A stretch of DNA of 64,000 nucleotides, taken from the NCBI RefSeq assembly GCF_000317695.1, contig NC_019771.1, forward strand, positions 4,516,001 through 4,580,000. The letters are read 5' to 3'. Below, piece after piece: positions 26,049 to 33,212 of the stretch. This DNA is from Anabaena cylindrica PCC 7122. Its GTDB lineage: Bacteria > Cyanobacteriota > Cyanobacteriia > Cyanobacteriales > Nostocaceae. The first letter of the stretch is position 1. Every line of letters begins with the position of its first letter. A model generated the notes under the pieces. That model was not told the DNA's origin. It ran no database searches and worked only from the letters and a program-made list of their open reading frames with translations. The position numbers and the translations under genes are program-made.

Positions 26049-26612
26049 ATGAAAGTAAACCGTTGCGGTCAAGCTTCTATTTTTTCTCAAAATGACTTTG
26101 ACAAGTTAATAGAAAAAACAGTTGGCGAAAATCACAAGATGATTTTTCGCCTTGCTTACTTGACGGCTGCGCGGATGGGAGAAGTTTTGAAACTGCAAAC
26201 ATCTGATGTTTACAATGATGGTAAGCCGATGGATTCAATTACGTATCAGCGACGTACTACTAAAACTAGAGAGACGCGCCAAGTCCCCACAAGTCCAAAG
26301 CTCAGGGAATACTTGAGGTATTACTGGTTAAGTCAAAATCCTAGTGCTGGTTTTTTGTTTCCAGGTGCGAGCGGACATTTGCAATTTCAGTCAGCTGATG
26401 ATGCACTCCGGCGGGCAATTAAACAAGCGGGGTTGTCTGGACTTGGGTATAGTTCCCACAGTTTCCGGCGTACTGCCACTACCAATCTGTCAAACAACGG
26501 AACAGCTTTATCTGTGATTCAACAAATCACGGGACACGAAAGCCTACAAAATCTACAGCGATATATTCAAATTTCACCAGAGCAGGTAATTAAAGCTGTT
26601 GCAGCATTGTGA
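26049..26612 (+). CDS. tyrosine recombinase, catalytic domain only
   Basis: 187 residues, about half the usual integrase length. All catalytic residues can be placed: R42 (TAARMGE), K72 (beta-hairpin RRTTKTRE), H137-x-x-R140 (SSHSFRRTATT), H163 (TGHES) and Y172 (LQRYIQIS). The N-terminal SAM-like core-binding domain is missing, as in some small plasmid- or archaea-type integrases. It would cut and rejoin DNA at a core site, possibly the inverted repeat just upstream. It is transcribed away from the fibre cassette. Confidence 0.85.
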   Translation: MKVNRCGQASIFSQNDFDKLIEKTVGENHKMIFRLAYLTAARMGEVLKLQTSDVYNDGKPMDSITYQRRTTKTRETRQVPTSPKLREYLRYYWLSQNPSAGFLFPGASGHLQFQSADDALRRAIKQAGLSGLGYSSHSFRRTATTNLSNNGTALSVIQQITGHESLQNLQRYIQISPEQVIKAVAAL

Positions 26613-26733
26613 TATATTTGTACTTGCAGGAGCATTCCAGCCTTGTACTCTGTGAAAGCGCCTGCACCCCTCTAAGAACATATTTAACAAGATGCAAGGC
26701 AAACTTCTCTCAGCGCGTAGGGGAAGTTTTTTA

Positions 26734-27138
26734 TTATTTGGAGTCCAGGAGCCTGTAACCGTTCTGTCCAAAACCACCTCTAATAAAATTCTGAATTTCG
26801 TAAGGACTTTTACCCAGTGCGATCGCTCTCTGAATTATCTCCTTCCTCTGAAGTGCGATCGCATTTTCAATATTTCCCCCTGGAATATGAATGTGAGAAA
26901 TTTTGCGATTACTGTAAAAACAATATCGAAAATAAAAATGTTTCTTCCCGCAGCGCGTCACCGCGTAAGTTTCCATCCATTGCTGTTTTTTGTGTTCTGG
27001 AAGCTCTATAAGTGTTGTTTTTGCGTCTTCCAGAACACTTTTGTATGGTTGTTCCGGGTCGTCTTCTTTGTCATCCCACGCAGGATCATACACCGACTTG
27101 ATACAGGTGTACTGCTCTAGGTCAAACAGGGTATTCAT
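26734..27138 (-). CDS. hypothetical protein of the mobile element, 134 aa
   Basis: Acidic N-terminal half (SVYDPAWDDKEDDPEQPYKS) and aromatic/basic middle (TRCGKKHFYFRYCFYSNRKI). Soluble, no recognised motif. It overlaps the upstream 64-residue gene by 4 bp (ATGA, 27135-27138), so the two are coupled. It is the last gene of the minus-strand run beginning at 28450. Confidence 0.55.
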   Translation of the reverse strand: MNTLFDLEQYTCIKSVYDPAWDDKEDDPEQPYKSVLEDAKTTLIELPEHKKQQWMETYAVTRCGKKHFYFRYCFYSNRKISHIHIPGGNIENAIALQRKEIIQRAIALGKSPYEIQNFIRGGFGQNGYRLLDSK

Positions 27139-27329
27139 CTCACATCCTCTATTGAAATTTGAGACGGTGGGATTAAGTAATAGGGGTGTGAGTAGTATTG
27201 ACCATCACCGTGATGAAGATATAAAAATCCATTCCAAAAAATTGCAGATGGGTAATATATGACTGCTTGCAATTCGTGATCATGATATCCACCATAACCA
27301 TCATGTAATCTAACTTTCATGGTAAACAC
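27135..27329 (-). CDS. small His/Tyr-rich protein, 64 aa
   Basis: The protein is unusually rich in His and Tyr (DGYGGYHDHELQAVIYYPSA, LHHGDGQYYSHPYYLIPPSQ). No family recognised; metal binding is conceivable from the composition alone. ATGA overlap with the next gene and an 18-bp gap from the upstream gene indicate an operon. Confidence 0.5.
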   Translation of the reverse strand: MFTMKVRLHDGYGGYHDHELQAVIYYPSAIFWNGFLYLHHGDGQYYSHPYYLIPPSQISIEDVR

Positions 27330-27346
27330 TTGGTAAAAGTTGAAAT

Positions 27347-28006
27347 TTAAAAATAGTCCTCAATGTTCTTGACAGCACCTCCGAAGTGCTGACAGATGGC
27401 CGCGTAATTGGTTGGCTGTTCCCAATAACGCCGCCGTAAACAGTGTCTAATCCATCCCTCTGGGTTGTTAATTTTCTCTGCTGCGCCGCGCAGTTTAAAC
27501 AGCAGCAGCGCGGCTTTAATTTCAAACTGAGGACGGTTTAAAACCTCCTTTTCTTCTGTGTCAAAATGAACACCATGCTCAGACAAGATTTGTTGATTAG
27601 ATAAGATATGCTGCTGCTGAATATCCAGGTCAACGGAATTAGTAGGGTTTGAGGTGGGTGAATTGTAAGTTGAGTTACTGTTTTGTAACTTTTGTTTTCT
27701 GCGTGGTTTCAACCATTCTAATGGTCTAACAATTAACTTGAATATCTTCCATGAGTACTTTTTGATTGTCTGTATTACACGATTCTCTACCAGTATTTGA
27801 AACATTTGCTTGAGGTAGTTATGACTGAAACCTTTACCTCTAGATTTTTCTACCCAGGTGTTGAACTCGGATAAATCTGGTTCAACTTCTTCATTTATTC
27901 CTTGTCTGATCAGCCACTGCCATAGCAGTTTTGCAGCCGGTGGTATTTTGTTCTCAAGGCAAAATTCATCATGCGCCTTTGTCCAAGTTGTATTTGTCAT
28001 AGTCAT
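27347..28006 (-). CDS. winged-helix/replication-type protein of plasmid-like element
   Basis: About 219 residues from the ATG at 28006; a longer frame to 28075 is open but its first residues look non-coding. The N-terminal part (AAKLLWQWLIRQG, FNTWVEKSRGKGFSHNYLKQ, MFQILVENRVIQTIKKYSWK) looks like a winged-helix DNA-binding domain. The C-terminal part has a second helical segment (QFEIKAALLLFKLRGAAEKI) ending in NPEGWIRHCLRRRYWE, a motif I associate with cyanobacterial plasmid replication-type or conjugation-linked proteins. The precise function is not certain. Confidence 0.5.
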   Translation of the reverse strand: MTMTNTTWTKAHDEFCLENKIPPAAKLLWQWLIRQGINEEVEPDLSEFNTWVEKSRGKGFSHNYLKQMFQILVENRVIQTIKKYSWKIFKLIVRPLEWLKPRRKQKLQNSNSTYNSPTSNPTNSVDLDIQQQHILSNQQILSEHGVHFDTEEKEVLNRPQFEIKAALLLFKLRGAAEKINNPEGWIRHCLRRRYWEQPTNYAAICQHFGGAVKNIEDYF

Positions 28007-28086
28007 AATGTTTACAGCCACCCCTCCTATTGGTGGCAATAATTTTTTGCGATCGCACCAACTTGCACCCAACAAGCTTCCAGAAC

Positions 28087-28126
28087 ATCAAAAACCGTCC
28101 GACCTGTGGGCTTAGGTGGACGGTTT
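28087..28126 (-). terminator. intrinsic terminator after the RHH/frameshift gene
   Basis: On the minus strand AAACCGTCC (28126-28118) pairs with GGACGGTTT (28100-28092) and is followed by a T5 run. It lies immediately after the stop of the -1-frame product at 28125, so it ends that transcript. The 242-codon downstream frame then needs its own promoter or read-through. Confidence 0.65.
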
Positions 28127-28450
28127 ATTCAGTGTCTGTAATTTCGGAAATTTCTCTTAGCTCTTGAAGTCTTACTCTCAGGAGTTGAGACTGTTGATCA
28201 TAATAAGCCAGTTGTTTTTCAGTCTCATCAATTAACTGGCCGACGAGTTTCCCAGAGATTCCTTCAATTGACTCTCCTCCAAGGATAGAGGTATCTGTTC
28301 TGTGGCTATTTTCTCTACCAGTTCCGACCTGGTGAGTCCCAATCCCTGTGCAAGTTGTCTCAGGAGTTCCCAAGATTCCTGGGACACCTTTAACGTACCC
28401 GAAATTATTGTTCCTTCTCTCTCTTTCCTGGGCCTTCCCGTTCTTGCCAT
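28125..28450 (-). CDS. predicted -1 frameshift fusion: RHH plus coiled-coil tail (108 aa)
   Basis: Codons 1-68 come from 28450-28247; slippage at GGGAAAC (28253-28247) moves reading to the -1 frame, which adds LVGQLIDETEKQLAYYDQQS and QLLRVRLQELREISEITDTE before TGA/TAA at 28125. The tail is a clean amphipathic coiled coil and has no good start codon of its own. The alternatives are a fixed frameshift mutation splitting a once-continuous gene, or internal initiation at a rare codon. No experimental support; prediction from sequence only. Confidence 0.45.
28232..28450 (-). CDS. ribbon-helix-helix regulator (zero-frame product, 72 aa)
   Basis: ATG 28450 begins MARTGRPRKEREGTIISGTL, followed by KVSQESWELLRQLAQGLGLT and RSELVEKIA: a beta strand and two helices typical of CopG/ribbon-helix-helix regulators of plasmids. 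The stop is TAA 28234-28232. Near the end the coding strand contains GGGAAAC in the right phase for -1 slippage, followed by 6 nt and a 7-bp stem, and the -1 frame stays open to 28125 with coiled-coil coding. A fusion protein of 108 residues is therefore predicted in addition (next entry). It likely represses its own promoter through the operator-like repeats upstream. Confidence 0.65.
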   Translation of the reverse strand: MARTGRPRKEREGTIISGTLKVSQESWELLRQLAQGLGLTRSELVEKIATEQIPLSLEESQLKESLGNSSAS

Positions 28451-28476
28451 TTTCGGTTTCCATATTCGACACCTAA

Positions 28477-28562
28477 TTATTGCACATCCATAAGTCCGGT
28501 ATTGACATAGAATTATAGACGTGCAATTATTATAGACATACGGACTTCTAAAAGTCCAGTAT
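28477..28562. promoter_or_regulatory. operator-like repeat array upstream of the RHH gene
   Basis: Three copies of AGTCC(G/A)GTAT occur: 28493-28502, an inverted and one-base-shorter copy at 28538-28546 (ATACGGACT) and 28553-28562. A second inverted pair, TTATTGCACATCCATA (28477-28492) and TATAGACGTGCAATTA (28514-28529), matches at 13 of 16 positions. All lie 27-112 bp upstream of the RHH start, where a ribbon-helix-helix repressor would bind. Confidence 0.5.
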
Positions 28563-28865
28563 CCTGAGAAAATAGCTCCCACCCCACACCGGGGATTACC
28601 ACCTGGAGCAAGCACCCGTGCATTGTGATTGCGAGTATCCGCACGGAAACACCCTGACTGGTAGATGATGACGCACGTTCGTAGTCCCCAAATTAATGGG
28701 GACTTTCCCTCAATCATGTCTGCAATGACCAATCCCCATTACCCATTCCCCATTTCAGAGAGTTAGGAGGTGAACCATAGACGCAAATCACGCTTATTTT
28801 TTGTGAATGTGAACCACACCCAGTCCTAGCACTGGGAAATATTTATTGGATTTATACGCTTCTGC
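28563..28865. other. non-coding leader region between divergent element operons
   Basis: No gene is called. A very strong ribosome-binding-site-like TTAGGAGGTG (28763-28772) has no long frame behind it; a short leader peptide is possible. A small hairpin CCCAGT/ACTGGG lies near 28828-28845. Together with the terminator-like stem at 28866-28902 this looks like an attenuated leader of the plus-strand operon beginning at 28924. Confidence 0.4.
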
Positions 28866-28902
28866 AAGCCAGTGTTAGCTGGTCGTTAACGCTGGCTTTT
28901 CT
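28866..28902 (+). terminator. terminator-like stem in the leader of the plus-strand operon
   Basis: AAGCCAGTGTTA (28866-28877) pairs with TAACGCTGGCTT (28887-28898), a 12-bp stem with one G-U pair and a 9-nt loop, followed by TTTTCTT. It ends 22 nt before the ATG at 28924. It either terminates upstream transcription or acts as an attenuator for the operon. Confidence 0.6.
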
Positions 28903-28923
28903 TCAAACATTGGAATTTGAATT

Positions 28924-29082
28924 ATGAGCTATAAACAAGCTACTCCTTGGGCTGTATTTCGCGTAGACGGCGCAAACAATTTACTCATGACAAGATTTAA
29001 AAAACGAAGCGACGCGGATCAATACGCCAAACTTCTAAGAAACAGCAGCATTCATCAATCTCAGGTGGTATTCGACGTATGA
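28924..29082 (+). CDS. small protein of the plasmid-like operon, 52 aa
   Basis: ATG 28924 to TGA 29080-29082, with MSYKQATPWAVFRVDGANNL at the start. The body (RFKKRSDADQYAKLLRNSS) looks like a short SPOR-like or compact alpha/beta domain of the kind seen in small cyanobacterial plasmid proteins. The stop overlaps the next gene's ATG (ATGA, 29079-29082), showing an operon. Confidence 0.6.
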   Translation: MSYKQATPWAVFRVDGANNLLMTRFKKRSDADQYAKLLRNSSIHQSQVVFDV

Positions 29083-29426
29083 CAATAAAAACGATTACAT
29101 ATAAACGGATTCTAAATCTAGGCAACTACGAAAGCAAGCATCTAGAACTTTCTTGTGAAGTTGACGAATACGATGATCCAGAAATTGAAATGTCTAGACT
29201 TATGGAATTAGTAGAACGGAAAATCAGAGAAGAGGCAGACAATAAAATTGAACAAGAGCTTGCAGCCGGTCGGAAATTGTTACGCGAAGTCAAGGCAGAA
29301 TATGAACACATTAAAAATTCAATAAAAGAATCCCTGCACCCAACGCCTGACCATCCTGATTCTGAGGAACCTGACCCAGATGATATCCCTTTTGACCATC
29401 AAGTAACTGAAGGAGGTGATTTTTAA
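29079..29426 (+). CDS. hypothetical operon protein, 115 aa
   Basis: Helical, acidic protein with a central coiled-coil-like segment (VERKIREEADNKIEQELAAG) and a Pro/Asp-rich C-terminus (HPTPDHPDSEEPDPDDIPFD). No family recognised. It overlaps the upstream gene by 4 bp and the downstream one by a single base (TAATG, base 29426). Confidence 0.55.
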   Translation: MTIKTITYKRILNLGNYESKHLELSCEVDEYDDPEIEMSRLMELVERKIREEADNKIEQELAAGRKLLREVKAEYEHIKNSIKESLHPTPDHPDSEEPDPDDIPFDHQVTEGGDF

Positions 29427-29725
29427 TGTCAGAAAAACCAAAATCTCTCCTACCCTATGATGATAAATATGTCCTGATCAACAAGTGGACACTGTTAGTT
29501 AACGCCGCTACTATCAGCGCCATGAGTGAGTTTATATCCAAGTTTTCAGGAAATAGTCCAGAAGCTGTAGCAGCAATATTTGGCGTGGCTGCTAACGAAC
29601 ATCTTGAGGGATTGACCGACGAACAAATAAGCGAGCGTGCAAATTTACTGGTCGCTAATTTTTGGAAGTTGAACCAAAGCCAATTAGTAGTACAAACTGA
29701 TAACCCACCAATATCTAATGACTAA
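29426..29725 (+). CDS. hypothetical operon protein, 99 aa
   Basis: Soluble helical protein (LLVNAATISAMSEFISKFSG, LEGLTDEQISERANLLVANF). It resembles the following 89-residue protein in layout (an N-terminal basic patch, a 'SEFI/EIFC-K-G-SP-E' segment), so the two may be distant paralogs. An overlapping 8-bp junction with the next gene supports co-translation. Function unknown. Confidence 0.55.
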   Translation: MSEKPKSLLPYDDKYVLINKWTLLVNAATISAMSEFISKFSGNSPEAVAAIFGVAANEHLEGLTDEQISERANLLVANFWKLNQSQLVVQTDNPPISND

Positions 29726-29987
29726 CATTCCACAAGATGAATTTTTACTAGGCAAACGAGACTTCATGCTCAACAGTTTAACCCTTGGTGTGGCGGTTGA
29801 AATTTTCTGTAAAAGCTGTGGATGCTCTCCTGATGAATGTCTAAACTATCTCATTCAACACGCAGAAAAGCGAATGGCATGGCAAACCCCAGAATCTATT
29901 GATGAATTTATTCGCCAATACTACATTGGCAGACAAGATAAAACCAAAGCAATTGTGATCAACTTCCCTAAACCTAAAACCGCCTGA
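29718..29987 (+). CDS. hypothetical operon protein, 89 aa
   Basis: Helical protein: LLGKRDFMLNSLTLGVAVEI then FCKSCGCSPDECLNYLIQHA, with three Cys in a CKSCGC pattern. Layout similar to the preceding gene, suggesting tandem divergence. It is the last gene before the 238-nt structured region in front of the IS110-like transposase. No family recognised. Confidence 0.55.
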   Translation: MTNIPQDEFLLGKRDFMLNSLTLGVAVEIFCKSCGCSPDECLNYLIQHAEKRMAWQTPESIDEFIRQYYIGRQDKTKAIVINFPKPKTA

Positions 29988-29990
29988 TGA

Positions 29991-30167
29991 GATTGGGTGA
30001 CTCCCCAATCGAAACACCGCCCCTGGTGGTGTCGCGGTCTGAGTCCAAATCAGCCGTAAACCAGCAATTACAACTTAAGGCTTTGATAAAGAATTAAGCT
30101 TTTTGGCTTTCACAATTTCATAAGCTTGGTTGTAATTGTTGGGCTTTGAGACTGAATCAGGCTGATT
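29991..30167 (+). ncRNA. structured non-coding region before the IS110-like gene (bridge-RNA candidate)
   Basis: Several perfect helices can be drawn: GATTGGG/CCCAATC hairpin (29991-29997/30004-30010), ACACC/GGTGT (30014-30018/30028-30032), AATCAGCC with GGCTGATT (30048-30055/30160-30167), a 14-bp helix 30061-30074 with 30129-30142 (one G-U), and an inner hairpin 30074-30098 (CTTAA/TTAAG plus CTTT/AAAG). The total length and 5' position match the non-coding 5' segment from which IS110 elements express their bridge RNA. Assignment is inference from position and structure. Confidence 0.45.
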
Positions 30168-30225
30168 AATTTCTGGCCTTTGGGTGATTCTTAAGCGTAA
30201 TTAGTTCACACCCTTTACAAATTAT

Positions 30226-31407
30226 ATGAGAATTGTAGGACTAGATGTATCTAAGTCCTCGGTTTCGTGCTGCTTACTGGAAAGTAAACCGAGTGACGTG
30301 AGAGAATTTTATTATGATTGCCATTTCCAACTCTTCCAGAACAATCAAAAAGGAATATCAAATTTACTGCTGCTAAAACCAGATGTAGCTGTACTAGAAC
30401 CCACTGGGGTAAACTACTCGAAATTTTGGACTGAACACCTAACCCGTGCAGGTGTAGAAGTAAGGTTGGTTGGTCACAAGGAACTCAGACGATACAGGGA
30501 GAACCATTTAGGACTACCAGATAAAGACGATGACGCGGACTCTCTCGCCCTCGCCTGTTACTACTTTGACTACTGTGAGGACTGGAGTAGATTTGTCAGA
30601 ATTAGCGATCGCACAATTTCCAGAATTAGAGAGCTAATTTTGCGCCTCAACCACCTCAACAAAGTCCAGTCCCCAATTATTAACCGGGCGCGTCAGGATT
30701 TGGCTTGGCAGTTCCCAGAAGTAGCCTTAGTCAAATCAATTCGGGGTAGTTCTGGAAAAGTTCCCGTACTTTGGGGATGGTTAGCAGGTCAGAGAAAATC
30801 AGCCAGGTATGACAGATTGTATGCAGCTACTGCTGGACTGGGGCTAAATGATTCCGTCCGGTTTCACGCTGAACGAATTTGTAGCTTACAGCGGGAAGAA
30901 CAGATGGTTGAGGATGAAATATCCCAACTACTCAACGATGAAAAGTTTAGCCGTTACCGACAGGTTTTTAATGAATTTTGTTTTGGTGACAGATTACAAG
31001 CTACCATCCTCAGCCAAATTTATCCCCTAGAAAATTTCCTAGGGGAAGATGCTAAACCAGTGGTGAAAATTCGCAAAGGTAGAAGGTCAGGTAAACCCAC
31101 CAAGCGTTACCTAAGTTTGAGAAGATTTCAGAAGTCTTTAGGACTTGCACCTACTCAAGAATCTAGCGGTGATATTTCCAGACTCAAGGTATCCGGTGGT
31201 AGTTCTGTATGTAGAAAAGCCTTATGGCAGTGGGTATTTACCCGTGTTGAAGTTAAGCGGAATCGAACTACACCAATGCTCAAAGAACTGGGGAAATTTT
31301 TAGATGATGAAAAGTTATCGGGTAAGCCGGTCGCGCTGATCAGGATGCGTGTGGCAGTGAAAGCGGTAAAACTTCTATTCCCTCACCTGGTAAATGTTCT
31401 AGACTGA
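30226..31407 (+). CDS. IS110-family transposase (DEDD-type)
   Basis: 393 residues. The N-terminal RuvC-like DEDD half has D7 (VGLDVSKSS), E58 (AVLEPTGVNY) and the DKDDDADSLALA block (D101-D105). The C-terminal Transposase_20 part has the GGSSVCRKALWQW serine region. IS110 enzymes act with a bridge RNA that pairs to target and donor. The gene is full length. Its right edge is only 60 bp from ndhD, so the insertion has replaced whatever stood upstream of that gene. No inverted repeats are expected for this family and none are seen. Confidence 0.8.
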   Translation: MRIVGLDVSKSSVSCCLLESKPSDVREFYYDCHFQLFQNNQKGISNLLLLKPDVAVLEPTGVNYSKFWTEHLTRAGVEVRLVGHKELRRYRENHLGLPDKDDDADSLALACYYFDYCEDWSRFVRISDRTISRIRELILRLNHLNKVQSPIINRARQDLAWQFPEVALVKSIRGSSGKVPVLWGWLAGQRKSARYDRLYAATAGLGLNDSVRFHAERICSLQREEQMVEDEISQLLNDEKFSRYRQVFNEFCFGDRLQATILSQIYPLENFLGEDAKPVVKIRKGRRSGKPTKRYLSLRRFQKSLGLAPTQESSGDISRLKVSGGSSVCRKALWQWVFTRVEVKRNRTTPMLKELGKFLDDEKLSGKPVALIRMRVAVKAVKLLFPHLVNVLD

Positions 31408-31467
31408 AATTGTTAAAAAGTTTAGTACAATAACAATATTCACTGATAAGTATTTTTTCCTATTGAC

Positions 31468-33135
31468 ATGATAGCGGATCAATTTCCTTGGCTGACTACA
31501 ATTATCCTGCTGCCACTCCTTGCTTCCTTTTTGATTCCTGTATTGCCTGATAAAGATGGCAAGCTGGTACGTTGGTATGCACTGGGTGTAGGTGTGGCAG
31601 ACTTTGCTTTGATGTGCTACGCATTTTGGAACAATTACGATGCTAGTAGTTCCAGTTTTCAACTTGTAGAAAATTATGCTTGGATGCCTCAGTTAGGTTT
31701 AAACTGGGCAGTCTCAGTTGATGGTCTTTCAGTACCTCTGGTGCTTTTAGCAGGATTCGTTACCACACTTTCTATTTTTTCGGCCTGGCAAGTTGACCGG
31801 AGACCACGGCTTTTTTACTTTCTAATGCTGGTGCTATATTCAGCACAGATAGGAGTATTTGTTGCCCAAGACTTGCTGTTATTTTTCATCATGTGGGAAG
31901 TCGAACTGATTCCCGTATATTTACTAGTTTGTATTTGGGGTGGGCAACGGCGACGCTACGCAGCTACAAAATTTTTGATTTATACCGCCGCTGCTTCCAT
32001 ATTTATTTTAGTCGCAGCTTTAGCAATGGGGCTATACGGTGGGGGAAATGTCACCTTTGATATTGCAGAACTTGCACATAAAGAATATCCCCTGACTCTC
32101 CAACTGCTGCTGTATGCAGGGCTGTTAATTGCCTTTGGGGTTAAACTTGCTATTTTTCCCTTCCATACTTGGCTACCGGATGCCCACGGTGAAGCATCTT
32201 CTCCCGTGTCGATGATTCTGGCTGGTGTGTTGTTGAAAATGGGCGGTTATGGACTAATTCGCCTTAATCTGGAACTTCTGCCCGATGCACATATCTACTT
32301 TGCACCAGTTCTAGCCATTCTCGGTGTTGTCAATATTATCTATGGTGCATTAAACTCTTTTGCCCAAACGAATATGAAACGGCGTTTGGCTAATTCGTCA
32401 ATTTCCCACATGGGGTTTGTACTCCTGGGTATTGCCTCCTTTACCGATTTGGGCATCAACGGTGCGATGTTGCAAATGATATCCCACGGTTTGATTGCCT
32501 CAGTACTATTCTTTTTGGCTGGTGTCACTTATGATCGCTCTCGGACAATGGTAATGGCAGATATGGGTGGTATTGGTCAAGCCATGCCAAAAGTATTTGC
32601 TCTGTTTACAATGGGTGCAATGGCATCCTTAGCACTTCCTGGAATGAGTGGTTTTGTCGGTGAACTTTCGGTTTTTGTAGGATTAACTAGTAGCGATGTT
32701 TATACTTCCACATTCTGCACTGTAACGGTGTTTCTAGCGGCTGTAGGAGTGATTCTGACACCTATTTATCTACTTTCCATGTTGCGACAGGTATTTTATG
32801 GTTCTGGTGCAGACTTAATCTGTGACATTAACAATGCAGGTTTGGAAAATAAGGAAGATGAAGGAACAGCTTGTTTTGGTACAGATTGCCTTTTACCAAC
32901 GGAAACTGTATATACTGATGCCAGACCTCGTGAAGTGTTTATTGCTGCCTGTTTTCTAGTGTTAATTATTGGGATTGGTTTTTATCCCAAGATGGCTATG
33001 CAGATGTACGATGTGAAAACAGTTGCTATAAATGCTCATGTTCGCCAGTCTTATAGTATTGTTGCCCAAACTAATCCCCGCATCTATGCTACTGGATTGT
33101 TGGTGCCAAAATTCTCAGAATCTGAGGAAATTTAA
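31468..33135 (+). CDS. ndhD: NAD(P)H-quinone oxidoreductase subunit 4 (NdhD), paralog A
   Basis: 555 residues, about 14 membrane helices, a proton-pumping antiporter-like subunit of NDH-1. The landmark TWLPDAHGEASSPVSMILAG and the MWEVELIPVYLL and KMGGYGLIR segments are intact, including the membrane Glu and Lys of the family. Two positions differ from paralog B: GVKLAIFPFHTW (B: GVKLPIFPFHTW) and ANSSISHMG (B: AYSSIAHMG). A Cys-bearing loop (LICDINNAGLENKEDEGTAC and FGTDC) near residue 455 is longer than in B. It lies 60 bp right of the IS110-like gene with no sister ndhF in view. Confidence 0.9.
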   Translation: MIADQFPWLTTIILLPLLASFLIPVLPDKDGKLVRWYALGVGVADFALMCYAFWNNYDASSSSFQLVENYAWMPQLGLNWAVSVDGLSVPLVLLAGFVTTLSIFSAWQVDRRPRLFYFLMLVLYSAQIGVFVAQDLLLFFIMWEVELIPVYLLVCIWGGQRRRYAATKFLIYTAAASIFILVAALAMGLYGGGNVTFDIAELAHKEYPLTLQLLLYAGLLIAFGVKLAIFPFHTWLPDAHGEASSPVSMILAGVLLKMGGYGLIRLNLELLPDAHIYFAPVLAILGVVNIIYGALNSFAQTNMKRRLANSSISHMGFVLLGIASFTDLGINGAMLQMISHGLIASVLFFLAGVTYDRSRTMVMADMGGIGQAMPKVFALFTMGAMASLALPGMSGFVGELSVFVGLTSSDVYTSTFCTVTVFLAAVGVILTPIYLLSMLRQVFYGSGADLICDINNAGLENKEDEGTACFGTDCLLPTETVYTDARPREVFIAACFLVLIIGIGFYPKMAMQMYDVKTVAINAHVRQSYSIVAQTNPRIYATGLLVPKFSESEEI

Positions 33136-33212
33136 ATAAAGGGTTAAGGCGATCGCTATCGGGTATTAATAACAGAACAAGCAATATCTTCGATAAGCGA
33201 TCGCTCTCTGAA

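Noticed and set aside
26692..27262. Several plus-strand frames opposite the 134-aa and 64-aa element genes
   Set aside because: Shadows; the minus-strand pair has overlaps typical of an operon and better composition.
27858..28115. 85-codon plus-strand frame opposite the replication-type gene
   Set aside because: Antisense to coding and to the terminator; no family resemblance.
28302..28493. 63-codon plus-strand frame opposite the RHH gene
   Set aside because: Shadow of the RHH coding region and its promoter repeats.
31408..31467. Possible terminal inverted repeat of the IS110-like element at its right end
   Set aside because: No match to the left side; IS110 elements are not expected to have inverted ends.
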